64,000 nucleotides of DNA from Solirubrobacter taibaiensis (GCA_027587225.1 JAPDDQ010000004.1:1-64000); one strand, 5' to 3'; positions 16,180 through 25,812 are shown, numbered from the stretch's first letter. Notes: a model not told the origin generated them from the sequence alone. Numbers and translations: made by a program.

Positions 16180-17292
16180 TCACGCTTTACTTTGTATAGT
16201 AGCGCCGCGTTCCCGTCGCCATACCTCCACGCGCGCGCGGAGCTTGAAGAAGGCGATCACTCCTGGGAGAAGTGGTAGCCAGAACGTGAGGGCGCGGAAC
16301 ACGAGGACGGCGACGACGGCCAGTCCGGCGTCGACGCCGAACGCGGCGAACGCTCCGATCATGCCACCTTCGACGCCGCCGACGCCGCCGGGAATCGGCA
16401 ACAGGTTGCCGAGCATGCCGACGAAGAAGGCCTGGATGAGCACCGCGAGCGGCGGCGCGTCACCGAACGCGCGGAACGCGGCCCACAGCACCGCGATCTG
16501 AAACGCCCAGAACGCGACGGCGCCCAGCAGCGCGGGGTCGCGGCTGCGGATGTGCTTGATCGCGTCGTGCAGGCCCGCGGACGACGCGGCCGGGATCAGA
16601 GCGAGCTTCTGCGCGATCCGGCCGAGCCAGCCCGTGCGCCGGGCGAACCCGTCCAGCCGGCGCTGCAGGTCGGTCGGAACGAGCAGGATCACGGCCGCGA
16701 TCCCCATCATCACGATCGCGATCACGGCGGGCACCACGGTCATCGGGAACGGCGCCTCGCCCGGGAAGATGCCGGTCCTCAGGCCGAGTCCGCAGATGAT
16801 CACCGCGGCCGCGTACGGGAAGTAGGTCAGGACGAGGAAGCTGATCGTCTTGTCCGCCACCACGCGCTTGGGCAGACCCGCCTGGCGCAGCGCCCAGGCC
16901 TGCAGGACCAGGCCGCCGGCGCCGCCCGCGGCGAAGATGCGGCTCGCCGCCAGTCCGGCCATGGTGATCAGGTAGCTCTCGGTACGCCCGATCACGCCCT
17001 TGGCGACCTTCGAGAAGACTCCGCGGAACATCTCGATGTAGCCCCAGAACATGCCGAGCGCGAACGCGAACGCCAGCACGATCCAGAACGGCGAGCCGTC
17101 CCCGATCCGGCTCCACGTGTCCTCCAGGCCCGCGAGCTGCGGCAGCAGCAGGTAGAGGCCGAGGATCATCGCGGCCAAGAAGCCGCACAGCGTCAGGACA
17201 CCGCGAGCGGTGAACTCCAGGCCGCGATCCTCGTCTTCGTGCTCGTCGCCGGGCGGGCGGGGTTCCACCATCTGCTCCGGCGCGCTGGTCAC
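16180..17292 (-). CDS. Flippase-like membrane protein, UPF0104/LPG-synthase TM family
   Basis: The protein is 370 aa with a GTG start that overlaps the PAP2 stop codon (GTGA). After an acidic cytoplasmic N-terminus (about 40 aa) there are eight or so membrane helices. The signature GNLLPIPGGVGGVEGGMIGAF near residue 300 is diagnostic of the YbhN/UPF0104/AglD group related to the flippase domain of MprF. It probably moves a lipid or polyprenyl-linked substrate across the membrane. Pairing with a PAP2-type phosphatase supports a role in lipid or glycolipid synthesis. Confidence 0.85.
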   Translation of the reverse strand: MTSAPEQMVEPRPPGDEHEDEDRGLEFTARGVLTLCGFLAAMILGLYLLLPQLAGLEDTWSRIGDGSPFWIVLAFAFALGMFWGYIEMFRGVFSKVAKGVIGRTESYLITMAGLAASRIFAAGGAGGLVLQAWALRQAGLPKRVVADKTISFLVLTYFPYAAAVIICGLGLRTGIFPGEAPFPMTVVPAVIAIVMMGIAAVILLVPTDLQRRLDGFARRTGWLGRIAQKLALIPAASSAGLHDAIKHIRSRDPALLGAVAFWAFQIAVLWAAFRAFGDAPPLAVLIQAFFVGMLGNLLPIPGGVGGVEGGMIGAFAAFGVDAGLAVVAVLVFRALTFWLPLLPGVIAFFKLRARVEVWRRERGATIQSKA

Positions 17293-18221
17293 GACCGCGC
17301 CTTGGCTTCCAGCTGCTGCAGCGTCCGGCTGAGCCGGGTCGCTGCGGGGGCTACCTGCGGCGTCGCTACCCGGATGCCCTCGGCCAGCGCGAGCCCGGCC
17401 GCCAGATCGGTGACGTAGTGCTCGCCGAGGTACACGAGCGCGAGGCCGAGCGTGGCCGCGTAAGTCCAGCCGAGCAGGCCCGCGACACGACCCGTGTCGC
17501 TCAGGACATGCGCGGCCGTCACGGAGGTGGCGAAATGCAGCGACGGCATGGCGGCCAGGGGATTGCCTCCCAAAACACCGTACAGAGGCGCCCAGCCCTG
17601 CTTCCAGAACTGCTCCCCGTACTCCACCATCATCCGGCGCAACTCCGGCGTGCGCCCGTCCTCCATCAGGCCCTGCTGCGCCGCGTACCACGGCGGGGCC
17701 GTAGGGATCGCCCAGTAGCCGATCACGCCGATGTCGAACGTCGCGTAGATCCGCGCCGCCGCGCTCGGGAACTGCTCGCGGTGCTTGAACAGCACGTACG
17801 CCACCGTGCCGTGCGGGAACGCGAACCACACCCAGTGGCTGAAGACGAGCACCTTCTCCCACAGCCGGAAGCCACCCTCGGTGCCGAGCGCCCGCTGCAA
17901 CCGCAGCGTCGGCGTCGTCCCGAACCCGACGAGCTTGTCGATCACGACCGGGTACTTGACCCGGACCCGCGCCTCGAGCTTCTCCGGGTCGTCGTTGGGC
18001 ATCTGGTACGTCGCCAGATACGCGTACATCTGCAGCACGCACATCCCGACGTCCCGCGCCTTGCTGCGCGGCATCAGCGTTCCGAGAGCGAAGGGCGTAG
18101 CCGCCGCAGCGGCGATCACCACGGGCGGCTTCAGGCGGAGCCGACGGCGGAGACGCGGCGCCGCGATGCCGACGGCGAGCACCGTGCAAGCGGCCGCGCG
18201 CATGGCGGTCGAGCGGGGCAC
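17289..18221 (-). CDS. PAP2-superfamily membrane phosphatase
   Basis: The protein is 310 aa with several membrane segments. The PAP2 motifs C2 and C3 are visible as MPSLHFATSVTAA (PSxH) and GEHYVTDLAAG (H-x3-D), close to the inositol-phosphorylceramide-synthase-like (PAP2_3) branch. The enzyme should act on lipid phosphates or transfer a head group on the outer membrane face. It is the first gene of an operon with the flippase-like gene. Its upstream region is the inverted-repeat island. Confidence 0.85.
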   Translation of the reverse strand: MPRSTAMRAAACTVLAVGIAAPRLRRRLRLKPPVVIAAAAATPFALGTLMPRSKARDVGMCVLQMYAYLATYQMPNDDPEKLEARVRVKYPVVIDKLVGFGTTPTLRLQRALGTEGGFRLWEKVLVFSHWVWFAFPHGTVAYVLFKHREQFPSAAARIYATFDIGVIGYWAIPTAPPWYAAQQGLMEDGRTPELRRMMVEYGEQFWKQGWAPLYGVLGGNPLAAMPSLHFATSVTAAHVLSDTGRVAGLLGWTYAATLGLALVYLGEHYVTDLAAGLALAEGIRVATPQVAPAATRLSRTLQQLEAKARS

Positions 18222-18324
18222 GGACTCAAGAACTTATCGAGTGGCGCGGATGGGCCTGGTACGGGCACCCGGTGTTTGGGCGCTAGGGACAACGTCAACT
18301 GCGAGCACACCGTCGGGCGACGCG

Positions 18325-18382
18325 TCAAGAAATTCGTGCCTGCGGCCGCGGGAGGGACACGCGTGTGTCACGAATTTCTTGA
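18325..18382. repeat. Hairpin with 14-bp perfect arms, left copy
   Basis: TCAAGAAATTCGTG at 18325-18338 is the exact reverse complement of 18369-18382, with a 30-base loop containing a further ACACGCGTGT palindrome. It corresponds to the hairpin at 18741-18800 but differs at two stem positions on both sides. Confidence 0.8.
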
Positions 18383-18482
18383 CCCGCCGCGGCCGGCGTG
18401 CTTTGGGCGGGTGAGGCGGGTGCCCCGCACTGCGTGAACGCCCCGGCGTCCACGTCTTTCCACGCCGAGGGACGGTCCATGC

Positions 18483-18535
18483 CACGCGAGTGGCGAGTTG
18501 ATCGGGCTCAGGCCGACAAACTCGCCCCTCGCGTG
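18483..18535. repeat. Hairpin with 17-base arms inside the left half of the island
   Basis: CACGCGAG-T-GGCGAGTT (18483-18499) pairs with AACTCGCC-C-CTCGCGTG (18519-18535) with one mismatch and a 19-base loop. It has no counterpart in the right half. Confidence 0.75.
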
Positions 18536-18581
18536 CCCGGGTGGCGCGTTGCCGCTCGGATTGCCGGGGGTGATGAACAAA

Positions 18582-18600
18582 CCGGTCCTGTCAGGACCGG
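18582..18600. repeat. Central palindrome of the island
   Basis: CCGGTCCTG-T-CAGGACCGG is a perfect 9-bp inverted repeat around base 18591, the symmetry centre of the whole island. Confidence 0.8.
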
Positions 18601-18740
18601 ATCGTGCACAACCCCCGCCGAGCAGCCGCTCCGGCCCGCGCCCGTGCCGTCAGGGAAGACCTCATAGCGCTTTCGAGCCGGGTGCCGGCGCACCCGGTGC
18701 AACCGGCTCACCCGCACAAGAGCGCACCGGCCGCGGCGGG

Positions 18741-18800
18741 TCAAGAAACCCGTGACGACCGTTGCGCAGCGCCGCGACCGCCCGGGCACGGGTTTCTTGA
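18741..18800. repeat. Hairpin with 14-bp perfect arms, right copy
   Basis: TCAAGAAACCCGTG (18741-18754) is the exact reverse complement of 18787-18800. Against the left copy, TT became CC in one arm and AA became GG in the other, so base pairing is kept. Confidence 0.8.
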
Positions 18801-18864
18801 CGCCCGACGGTGTGCTCACCGAGCGCGCTCGACGGCGCACGCGAGCCGAGCGGAGCTCCAGGCG

Positions 18865-19605
18865 CTACGCCGCGACCAACGCCGCGACGTCAACGAACGC
18901 ACGGACTACGCCGGAGCGCGGATCCACCTCGGGGTGCCACTGCACACCCAGCGCCCACGACGCCTCAGGCAGCTCGATCGCCTCGACGAGGTCGTCCAGC
19001 TCGCTCCACCCGGAAGCAACGATGCCCTCGCCCAGCGCATCCACCGCCTGGTGGTGGTGCGATTTCGTGCCGTGCAACGTCTCTCCACACGCCCGAGCGG
19101 CCAAAGATCCGGGCTCTAGACGCACGTCGTGGTCGGCGTTGTCGAACGAGCCCAAGGCGCGCCGGTGGTCCTCGTGGCCCACGTCGTCGGGGAGGTGCTG
19201 GATCAGCGTCCCGCCGCGGGCGACGTTCATCAGCTGCATCCCGCGGCAGATGCCCAGCACGGGCATGTCGCGCTCGAGCGCCCGGGTGAACAGGGCGATC
19301 TCGGCGCGGTCGCGGTCGACGCGGGTGTTGGTGACCTTGGGGTGACTCGGGCCGTCGTACGAGGACGGGTCGATGTCGGCGCCGCCGGCCAGCATGAGCC
19401 CGTCGAGCCCATCGAGCACGTCGTCCGGGTGGTCGGCGACCCACTCGTCGGGCGGGAGCATGAACGCGATCGCGCCGGCCCCTTGCAGGGCGTCGACGTA
19501 GGCCCGGGACAGCAGGAACGCCTCGCGGTCCCAGACGGTCCAGCGCGCACGCTCGAGGGCGGTGCACAGCCCGATCCGCGGTCTTCGTCCGGCGTCCATC
19601 GTCAT
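18865..19605 (-). CDS. Class I glutamine amidotransferase, PuuD-like (peptidase C26)
   Basis: The protein is 246 aa. The catalytic Cys lies in LGICRGMQLMNVARGG, and the His/Glu pair in GVQWHPEVDP. The AGGADIDPSSY segment near residue 80 is characteristic of gamma-glutamyl-gamma-aminobutyrate hydrolases, which release GABA and glutamate in putrescine breakdown; other members hydrolyse other gamma-glutamyl amides. ATG 19605 is chosen; ATG 19599 is also possible. No other putrescine gene is nearby, so the substrate is unproven. Confidence 0.85.
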   Translation of the reverse strand: MTMDAGRRPRIGLCTALERARWTVWDREAFLLSRAYVDALQGAGAIAFMLPPDEWVADHPDDVLDGLDGLMLAGGADIDPSSYDGPSHPKVTNTRVDRDRAEIALFTRALERDMPVLGICRGMQLMNVARGGTLIQHLPDDVGHEDHRRALGSFDNADHDVRLEPGSLAARACGETLHGTKSHHHQAVDALGEGIVASGWSELDDLVEAIELPEASWALGVQWHPEVDPRSGVVRAFVDVAALVAA

Positions 19606-19626
19606 AGCCCCTACCCAGGTTTGCAG

Positions 19627-19632
19627 CACAAT
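19627..19632 (+). promoter_or_regulatory. -10 box CACAAT, likely leaderless start
   Basis: CACAAT lies 7 bases before ATG 19640 in the 34-base divergent gap between the amidotransferase and the hydratase genes. Confidence 0.35.
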
Positions 19633-19639
19633 CACACCC

Positions 19640-20422
19640 ATGAGTGTCCAGATCGAGCGCGACGGCGCCGTGACCACGATCACGCTGAACCGGCCGGAAG
19701 CGATGAACGCCGCGAACACCGACTTGCGAGACGGGCTGCGCGAGGCCGTCGAGCAGGCCGCCGCCGATCCTCACACGCGGGCCGTGATCCTCACGGGCGC
19801 CGGGAAGGCGTTCTGCTCCGGCGCGGACCTCAAATCGGGCTTCGAGCCGGCCGAGGACGGGATGCCGGACATCCACACGGCGCTCAACGACCACTTCCAC
19901 CCGATCATCCGCGGCCTGCGGACGATGGACAAGCCCGTGATCTCCGCGGTCAACGGCCCGGCGGTGGGCATCGGGATCTCGTTCGCGCTGGCCGGCGATC
20001 TGGTGCTCGCGGCCGAGTCCTCGTACTTCATGCTCGCGTTCGTGAACATCGGCCTCGTGCCCGATGGAGGCTCGTCCTTCCTCATTCCAGAGCGGATCGG
20101 GTTCGCCCGCGCGACCGAGATGGCGATGCTGGGCGAGAAGGTCCCGGCACCCAAGGCGCTCGAGTGGGGCCTGATCAACCAGGTCCTCCCGGACGACGCG
20201 TTGCAGGGCGCCGCCCAGGAGCTCGCGGCCCGCATGGCACAAGGTCCGACGCGCTCGTACGCGGGGTCCAAGCGCCAGCTCAACGCCTGGTCGTTCGGCC
20301 GGCTCGAGGCCCAGTTGGAGCTCGAGGCCACGATCCAGCACGAGGCCGCCAGGACCGCCGACTTCCTCGAAGGAGTGACGGCGTTCGTGGAGAAGCGGGC
20401 CCCGCGGTTCAGCGGCTCGTAA
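19640..20422 (+). CDS. Enoyl-CoA hydratase/isomerase family protein
   Basis: The protein is 260 aa, the usual crotonase length. The oxyanion-hole segments LTGAGKAFCSGADLKSG and NGPAVGIGISFALAGDL are present, and the region of the second catalytic Glu reads FVNIGLVPDGGSSFLI, where Asp or Gly stands in place of the usual Glu. The first Glu position (AEDGMPD region) is also poorly conserved. It may act as an isomerase or other crotonase and not as a classical hydratase. It is monocistronic as far as can be seen. Confidence 0.85.
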   Translation: MSVQIERDGAVTTITLNRPEAMNAANTDLRDGLREAVEQAAADPHTRAVILTGAGKAFCSGADLKSGFEPAEDGMPDIHTALNDHFHPIIRGLRTMDKPVISAVNGPAVGIGISFALAGDLVLAAESSYFMLAFVNIGLVPDGGSSFLIPERIGFARATEMAMLGEKVPAPKALEWGLINQVLPDDALQGAAQELAARMAQGPTRSYAGSKRQLNAWSFGRLEAQLELEATIQHEAARTADFLEGVTAFVEKRAPRFSGS

Positions 20423-20466
20423 CCGTCAGTGACCCGACCGCGCCGCGAAGGCGCCCCTCGCCTCCT

Positions 20467-20472
20467 TATACT
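20467..20472 (+). promoter_or_regulatory. -10 box TATACT before the first oxidase operon
   Basis: TATACT ends 10 bases before GTG 20483, which would leave a leader of only about 2-4 bases. It supports GTG 20483 as the coxB start instead of the GTG at 20429. Confidence 0.5.
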
Positions 20473-20482
20473 CCCGGCCCTC

Positions 20483-21400
20483 GTGTCCGAAGGTCGTAAT
20501 CGCCGACGCCTGCTGCTTGCGCTGCCCCTTGCGCTCGTGGCTGCGCTCCTTGCCGCACCGGCCGCCCGCGCCGGTCTGCTGTTCCCCGAATCCGGCGGCT
20601 CGCCGAACGCGGACAGCATCCACACGCTCTACGTCATGGTGTTCATCCTCGCGCTGTTCATCTTCGTGGGCGTGGAGGCGACACTGCTGTGGGCCCTCTT
20701 CAAGTTCAAGGCGAAGAAGGGCCGCACCGCCGCCCAGATCCACGGCAATACGAAGCTCGAGGTGGGTTGGACCCTCGGCGCCTTCGTGATCCTGATCTTC
20801 ATCACGGTCTTCACGTTCATCCAGTTGCCGTCCATCAAGGACCCGGCGCCGTCGCTGATCGACGCCGACGGCAACGAGGTGGCCCAGGTCGACGGCGCCC
20901 AGTACGCGGCGACGAACCAGTCCGTGCCCAAGGGCGACACGATGACCATCGAGGTGAACGGTCAGCAGTACGTGTGGCGCTACCTGTATCCGGGCGAGGA
21001 CCGGCTGCTGGCGTACACGGACATGGTCGTGCCGGTCGGCATGACCGTCCTGCTCGACATCACCGCCGACGACGTCGTGCACTCGTGGTGGATTCCCAAG
21101 CTGGGCGGCAAGATGGACGCCGTCCCGGGTTATACGAACAAGCTTTGGTTCCGGATTCCGCCGGATGCCATTCCGGAGGGACAGGACCGAGTTGTCTTTG
21201 AGGGTCAGTGCGCCGAGCTGTGCGGGCGCAACCACGCGAACATGTACGGCCGCGTCATCGGCATGAGGATGCCGGAGTACAAGAAGTGGTACGCCGACAA
21301 GGTCCAGCAGCTCAAGACGGCTGAGACCGACGTCGCGGAGCAGCAGAAGCAGCTCACCGAGCAGCAGTCGCAGGGCGGCAGCACGGAGGGCGACGGATGA
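20483..21400 (+). CDS. ctaC: Cytochrome c oxidase subunit II (A1-type cluster)
   Basis: The protein is 305 aa. A signal peptide (1-26, APAARA) is followed by two membrane helices (about 40-65 and 85-110) and a periplasmic cupredoxin domain. The binuclear CuA site is complete: His in DDVVHSWWIP and the C-x3-C-x3-H-x2-M cluster in GQCAELCGRNHANM. Electrons from cytochrome c enter here. The C-terminal 35 residues are Gln/Glu rich and likely helical. There is no fused cytochrome c domain, unlike the second subunit II at 28800. It overlaps coxA by 4 bases (ATGA). Confidence 0.95.
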   Translation: MSEGRNRRRLLLALPLALVAALLAAPAARAGLLFPESGGSPNADSIHTLYVMVFILALFIFVGVEATLLWALFKFKAKKGRTAAQIHGNTKLEVGWTLGAFVILIFITVFTFIQLPSIKDPAPSLIDADGNEVAQVDGAQYAATNQSVPKGDTMTIEVNGQQYVWRYLYPGEDRLLAYTDMVVPVGMTVLLDITADDVVHSWWIPKLGGKMDAVPGYTNKLWFRIPPDAIPEGQDRVVFEGQCAELCGRNHANMYGRVIGMRMPEYKKWYADKVQQLKTAETDVAEQQKQLTEQQSQGGSTEGDG

Positions 21401-23085
21401 GCGATCACAGCCTCGGTCGCCCGCAGATCATCGCCCGGGCGGTCGACAACCCCGACAAGACGCGGGGCTGGACCTCGTGGATCACCACGACCGATCACAA
21501 GAAGATCGGCCTGATGTACCTGGCCACCGTCCTGGTGTTCTTCATCCTGGGCGGGGTCGAGGCGCTGCTGATCCGCACGCAGCTCGCGGTGCCGGACAAC
21601 ACGCTGCTCACGCCTGAGCGGTACAACCAGATCCTCACCATGCACGGCACGACCATGGTCTTCCTGGTCGTGGTCCCGGTGTGGGCGGGCTTCGCGAACT
21701 ACCTGCTGCCGCTGATGATCGGCGCGCGCGACGTCGCGTTCCCGCGCCTGAACGCGTGGTCGTACTGGATGTACCTGTTCGGCGGCCTCGCCCTCTACGG
21801 GTCGATGCTCTTCTCCCCGCCGGAGGCCGGCTGGTTCTCGTACGTCCCGCTCAGCCTCAAGCAGTACAGCGGCACCAACGGCCAGGAAGCGTGGATCTAC
21901 ATGGTCCACCTCACCGGCCTGAGCTCGATCATCGGCGCGATCAACTTCATCGCCACGATCCACAACATGCGTGCGCCCGGCATGGGCTGGGGCCGTATGC
22001 CGTTGTTCGTGTGGACGATCCTGATCTACGCGTACCTGGTGATCGTGGCGCTCACGTCGCTCGCCGCGACCGTGACGATGCTGCTGCTGGACCGCAACTT
22101 CGGCACGGCGTTCTTCGACCCGGCGCGCGGAGGCTCGGCGCTGCTCTGGCAGCACCTGTTCTGGTTCTTCGGGCACCCAGAGGTCTACATCCTCGTCCTG
22201 CCGGCGTTCGGCGTCTTCTCCGAGATCCTGCCGGTGTTCGCCCGCAAGCCGATCTTCGGCTACAAGGCGATCGCGGCCGCCACGGTCGGCATCGCCTTCC
22301 TCGGCATGCTCGTGTGGGCCCACCATATGTTCGCCACGCCGATGAGCACCACCGTGCTCGCGTTCTTCATGCTCATGTCGTTCGTGATCGCGGTACCGAC
22401 CGGCGTGAAGATCTTCAACTGGATCGCCACGCTCTGGCGCGGCACGGTCGAGTGGACGACGGCGCTGCTGTATTGCGTCGGTGGCATCGCCACGTTCACG
22501 ATGGGCGGCATCACGGGCATCTTCCTGGCCGTCTTCCCGATCGACTGGCAGCTGACGGACACCTACTTCGTCGTCGCCCACTTCCACTACACGGCGTTCG
22601 GCGCGTCCGCTTTCGCGATGGTCGCGGCGCTGTACTTCTGGTGGCCGAAGATGACGGGCCGGATGCTGTCCGAGCCGCTCGGCAAGGTCGGCTTCGCGCT
22701 GATGTTCGTCGGCTTCCACCTGACCTTCCTCATCCAGCACTCCGCGGGCCTGTCGGGCATGCCGCGACGGATCTACGAGTACTCGGACGAGAGCTGGACG
22801 GTCTTCAACTTCATCTCCACGATCGGCGCGTTCATGATCGCGCTGAGCGTCGCGGTGACCGTGTTCGGCGTGGTCTGGTCGCTCAAGCGGGGCGCGATCG
22901 CCGGCCCGGACCCGTGGAAGGCGAACACGCTCGAGTGGTTCACGCCGAGCCCGCCGCCGGAGAACAACTTCGACGTCATCCCGCGCGTGCGTTCGGTGGA
23001 GCCGATGAAGGACATCCGCCGCGAGATCGAGCAGCGGACCAACGCCGAGCAGCGGTATCGCAGCGGCCAACCCTTGATGCGGTAG
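21397..23085 (+). CDS. ctaD: Cytochrome c oxidase subunit I, A1 type
   Basis: The protein is 562 aa with 12 membrane helices. Heme ligands are visible in ILTMHGTTMVF (low-spin heme a) and AHFHYTAFG (heme a3/low-spin pair); CuB ligands lie in GHPEVYILVLPAFG and in VWAHHMFATP. The Glu of HPEVY at the end of the D channel assigns it to the A1 subfamily of heme-copper oxidases. It reduces O2 to water and pumps protons. The next gene, ctaB, follows without a gap. No subunit III gene lies in this cluster. Confidence 0.96.
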   Translation: MSDHSLGRPQIIARAVDNPDKTRGWTSWITTTDHKKIGLMYLATVLVFFILGGVEALLIRTQLAVPDNTLLTPERYNQILTMHGTTMVFLVVVPVWAGFANYLLPLMIGARDVAFPRLNAWSYWMYLFGGLALYGSMLFSPPEAGWFSYVPLSLKQYSGTNGQEAWIYMVHLTGLSSIIGAINFIATIHNMRAPGMGWGRMPLFVWTILIYAYLVIVALTSLAATVTMLLLDRNFGTAFFDPARGGSALLWQHLFWFFGHPEVYILVLPAFGVFSEILPVFARKPIFGYKAIAAATVGIAFLGMLVWAHHMFATPMSTTVLAFFMLMSFVIAVPTGVKIFNWIATLWRGTVEWTTALLYCVGGIATFTMGGITGIFLAVFPIDWQLTDTYFVVAHFHYTAFGASAFAMVAALYFWWPKMTGRMLSEPLGKVGFALMFVGFHLTFLIQHSAGLSGMPRRIYEYSDESWTVFNFISTIGAFMIALSVAVTVFGVVWSLKRGAIAGPDPWKANTLEWFTPSPPPENNFDVIPRVRSVEPMKDIRREIEQRTNAEQRYRSGQPLMR

Positions 23086-23982
<897 letters not shown>

Positions 23983-23994
23983 ACTGCCGAATCG

Positions 23995-24105
23995 ATGGAT
24001 CGCAAGCTCGCACGCAGAAACCTCCGGACGGCGTTCTACGTCAGCATCGTGGGTCTGATGTTCTTTGCCATGACCTTCGTCGCCGCCTTCATCTACATCC
24101 AGTAA
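23995..24105 (+). CDS. 36-aa single-pass membrane protein in the oxidase operon
   Basis: The peptide begins MDRKLARRNLRTAFYVSIVG, a basic start followed by one hydrophobic helix rich in Phe (about 14-34) and ending at TAA 24103-24105. It starts 12 bases after ctaB and its stop codon overlaps the next ATG (TAATG), so it sits inside a tightly coupled operon. Short hydrophobic subunits are common in heme-copper oxidases, and this is most likely an accessory subunit or assembly peptide. There is no recognised family. Confidence 0.7.
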   Translation: MDRKLARRNLRTAFYVSIVGLMFFAMTFVAAFIYIQ

Positions 24106-24350
24106 TGAGCGACCACACCGAAGACCTCAACGGCTCGGCCGCGCCCGTCGGCGAAGAGATCCACATGCCGGCCGCCAGCATCATCCCGCTGGTGAACTCG
24201 GCCGCTCTCGCAGGGGCGATCGTCTCGATCACGCTGTCGTGGCTGCTCGTCGCCGTCTTCACGGCCGTGTTCCTGATCAGCACGATCCGCTGGGTTGCGG
24301 ACGTTCGGCGTGACATCGCCGAGCTCCCGCTGGATCACAGCCACCACTAA
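24105..24350 (+). CDS. 81-aa oxidase accessory membrane protein (subunit IV-like)
   Basis: The protein is 81 aa. A hydrophilic N-terminus with EEIHMPAASIIPLV is followed by one long hydrophobic segment (about 30-65) and a His-containing tail (LPLDHSHH). The HMPxPSxxP motif resembles that of small caa3/aa3 subunits in Actinobacteria. Start and previous stop overlap (TAATG). The exact role is inferred from context. Confidence 0.7.
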   Translation: MSDHTEDLNGSAAPVGEEIHMPAASIIPLVNSAALAGAIVSITLSWLLVAVFTAVFLISTIRWVADVRRDIAELPLDHSHH

Positions 24351-24372
24351 ACCCATAAGGTTCCCCTCTAGC

Positions 24373-25812
24373 GTGGGGACCGGGGACGGAACCAACGGCG
24401 TATCAGCGCTGGCTGCTCGCTATTCCGAGGCCTTCACGGCGTATCTCGAGAATCGGGGCGAGACGGCGCTCGGAGCCGCGTACGACCTGGGCCGCGAAGC
24501 TGTCGCGGCCCAGCTGAGCGTGCTCGACCTCGCCGAGGCCCACAGCGCGGCGTTGCGCACCGCGAAGGTCCGCGACGACGACACGCTGCTGGCCGCCGCG
24601 GACTTCCTGCGCGAGAGCCTGTCGATGTTCGAGACAGTGCACCGCGGCTACCTCGAGGTGCAGGAGGTCGCGCGGCTCGAGCACGAGTACGTCGAGCAGC
24701 TACGCGCGCTCGCGGACGCGTCGGTCGCGATCAACCTGTCGCTGACCGTCGAGGCGATCCTGCAGCTCACCGCCGACGCCGCCCGCGGGATCCTGCGCTG
24801 CGCCCGCGCGACGGTCGCGGTGCTCGCGCCCGACCCCCGTCTTCGCCCGCTCACCGCCACATCTCCCCCGCGCCTCGGCGGCGGCGACCCGGAGCCCGCG
24901 CGGCTGCAGGCCCAACTGACCGGCCGCGGCAAGGAGCTCGGTGTGGTGGAGCTGATCGACGACCACGACCGCGAGTTCACCACCCGCGACGAGGCCATCC
25001 TCACCCAGCTCGCGCAGCTCGCCTCGGTCGCGATCTCCAACGCCCAGCTCTACGAGCGCGAGCGCACGATCGCGCGCACCCTGCAGCGCTCGCTGCGGCC
25101 GGGCGGCCTGCCACCGGTGCCCGGGCTGAGCGCTGCCGTCCGCTTCCGCCCCGCGGGCGAGGGGATCGAGCTCGGCGGCGACTTCTACGACCTCTTCGGC
25201 GCCGGCGACGGCGCCTGGACCGCCCTGATCGGCGACGTGCAAGGCAAGGGCCCCGACGCCGCCGCGGTCACCGCGCTGGCCCGGCACACGATGCGCGCCG
25301 CCGCCGCCTACGAGTCACGACCGTCCGGCGTGCTGGCGCTCCTGCACCGCGCCCTGCGCGACCAGACCGGTGACGAAGGCCGCTTCTGCACGGTCTGTTA
25401 CGCCCACCTGCGTGTAAACGGCCGCAGGGTGGATCTCGAGCTCGCGTGCGGCGGGCATCCGCTGCCGCTCGTCGTCGCGCCCGACGGGAGCGTCACGCCG
25501 GTCGGCCGCCTGGGCACGCTGCTGGGCTCCGACATCGACCCGCTGCTCAACGACGTGTCGGTCACGCTCGAGCCGGGCGAGGTGCTCGTGTTCTACACCG
25601 ACGGCGTCACCGAGGTCCGGCGCCGCCGCCAGGAAGTGTTCGGCCACGGCGAGCTCGTCGCCCTGCTCGAGACGTGCGCCGGGCTACCGCCGGACGCGGT
25701 CGCCGATCGCGTGGAGGCGGCGGTCCTGGCCGCCTCAGAAGGCCGGCTGCGCGACGACATGGCGATCCTCGCCTTCGGCCCCACACCCCAACCCAAGGAG
25801 AACGATGGCTGA
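24373..25812 (+). CDS. RsbU-like PP2C phosphatase with GAF domain
   Basis: About 479 aa. Residues about 12-95 resemble the N-terminal RsbT-binding domain of RsbU (ARYSEAFTAYLENRGETAL), about 110-240 a GAF domain, and about 265-475 a SpoIIE-type PP2C phosphatase with the metal-binding Asp in LGGDFYDLFG, IGDVQGKGPDAA and FYTDGVTE. Such phosphatases dephosphorylate an RsbV-like anti-anti-sigma factor when activated by RsbT. The start GTG 24373 lies 23 bases after the oxidase operon; the frame is open further upstream in that gene. It is the first gene of the stressosome operon and overlaps rsbR by 8 bases. Confidence 0.88.
   Translation: MGTGDGTNGVSALAARYSEAFTAYLENRGETALGAAYDLGREAVAAQLSVLDLAEAHSAALRTAKVRDDDTLLAAADFLRESLSMFETVHRGYLEVQEVARLEHEYVEQLRALADASVAINLSLTVEAILQLTADAARGILRCARATVAVLAPDPRLRPLTATSPPRLGGGDPEPARLQAQLTGRGKELGVVELIDDHDREFTTRDEAILTQLAQLASVAISNAQLYERERTIARTLQRSLRPGGLPPVPGLSAAVRFRPAGEGIELGGDFYDLFGAGDGAWTALIGDVQGKGPDAAAVTALARHTMRAAAAYESRPSGVLALLHRALRDQTGDEGRFCTVCYAHLRVNGRRVDLELACGGHPLPLVVAPDGSVTPVGRLGTLLGSDIDPLLNDVSVTLEPGEVLVFYTDGVTEVRRRRQEVFGHGELVALLETCAGLPPDAVADRVEAAVLAASEGRLRDDMAILAFGPTPQPKENDG

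Larger units (their letters stand above)
18303..18817. repeat. Gene-free island of nested inverted repeats (about 515 bp imperfect palindrome)
   Basis: The 643 bases between the PAP2 and amidotransferase genes hold no convincing gene. The outermost 17 bases (GAGCACACCGTCGGGCG, 18303-18319) recur inverted at 18801-18817. Inside follow matching hairpins at 18325-18382 and 18741-18800, then a shared CTTGACCCGCCGCGGCCGG block in opposite orientation, and a central palindrome at 18582-18600. The left arm is about 60 bases longer and carries an extra hairpin (18483-18535); the right arm has its own at 18678-18697. The two halves look like diverged inverted copies of one element. The family is not recognised. 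Confidence 0.7.
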
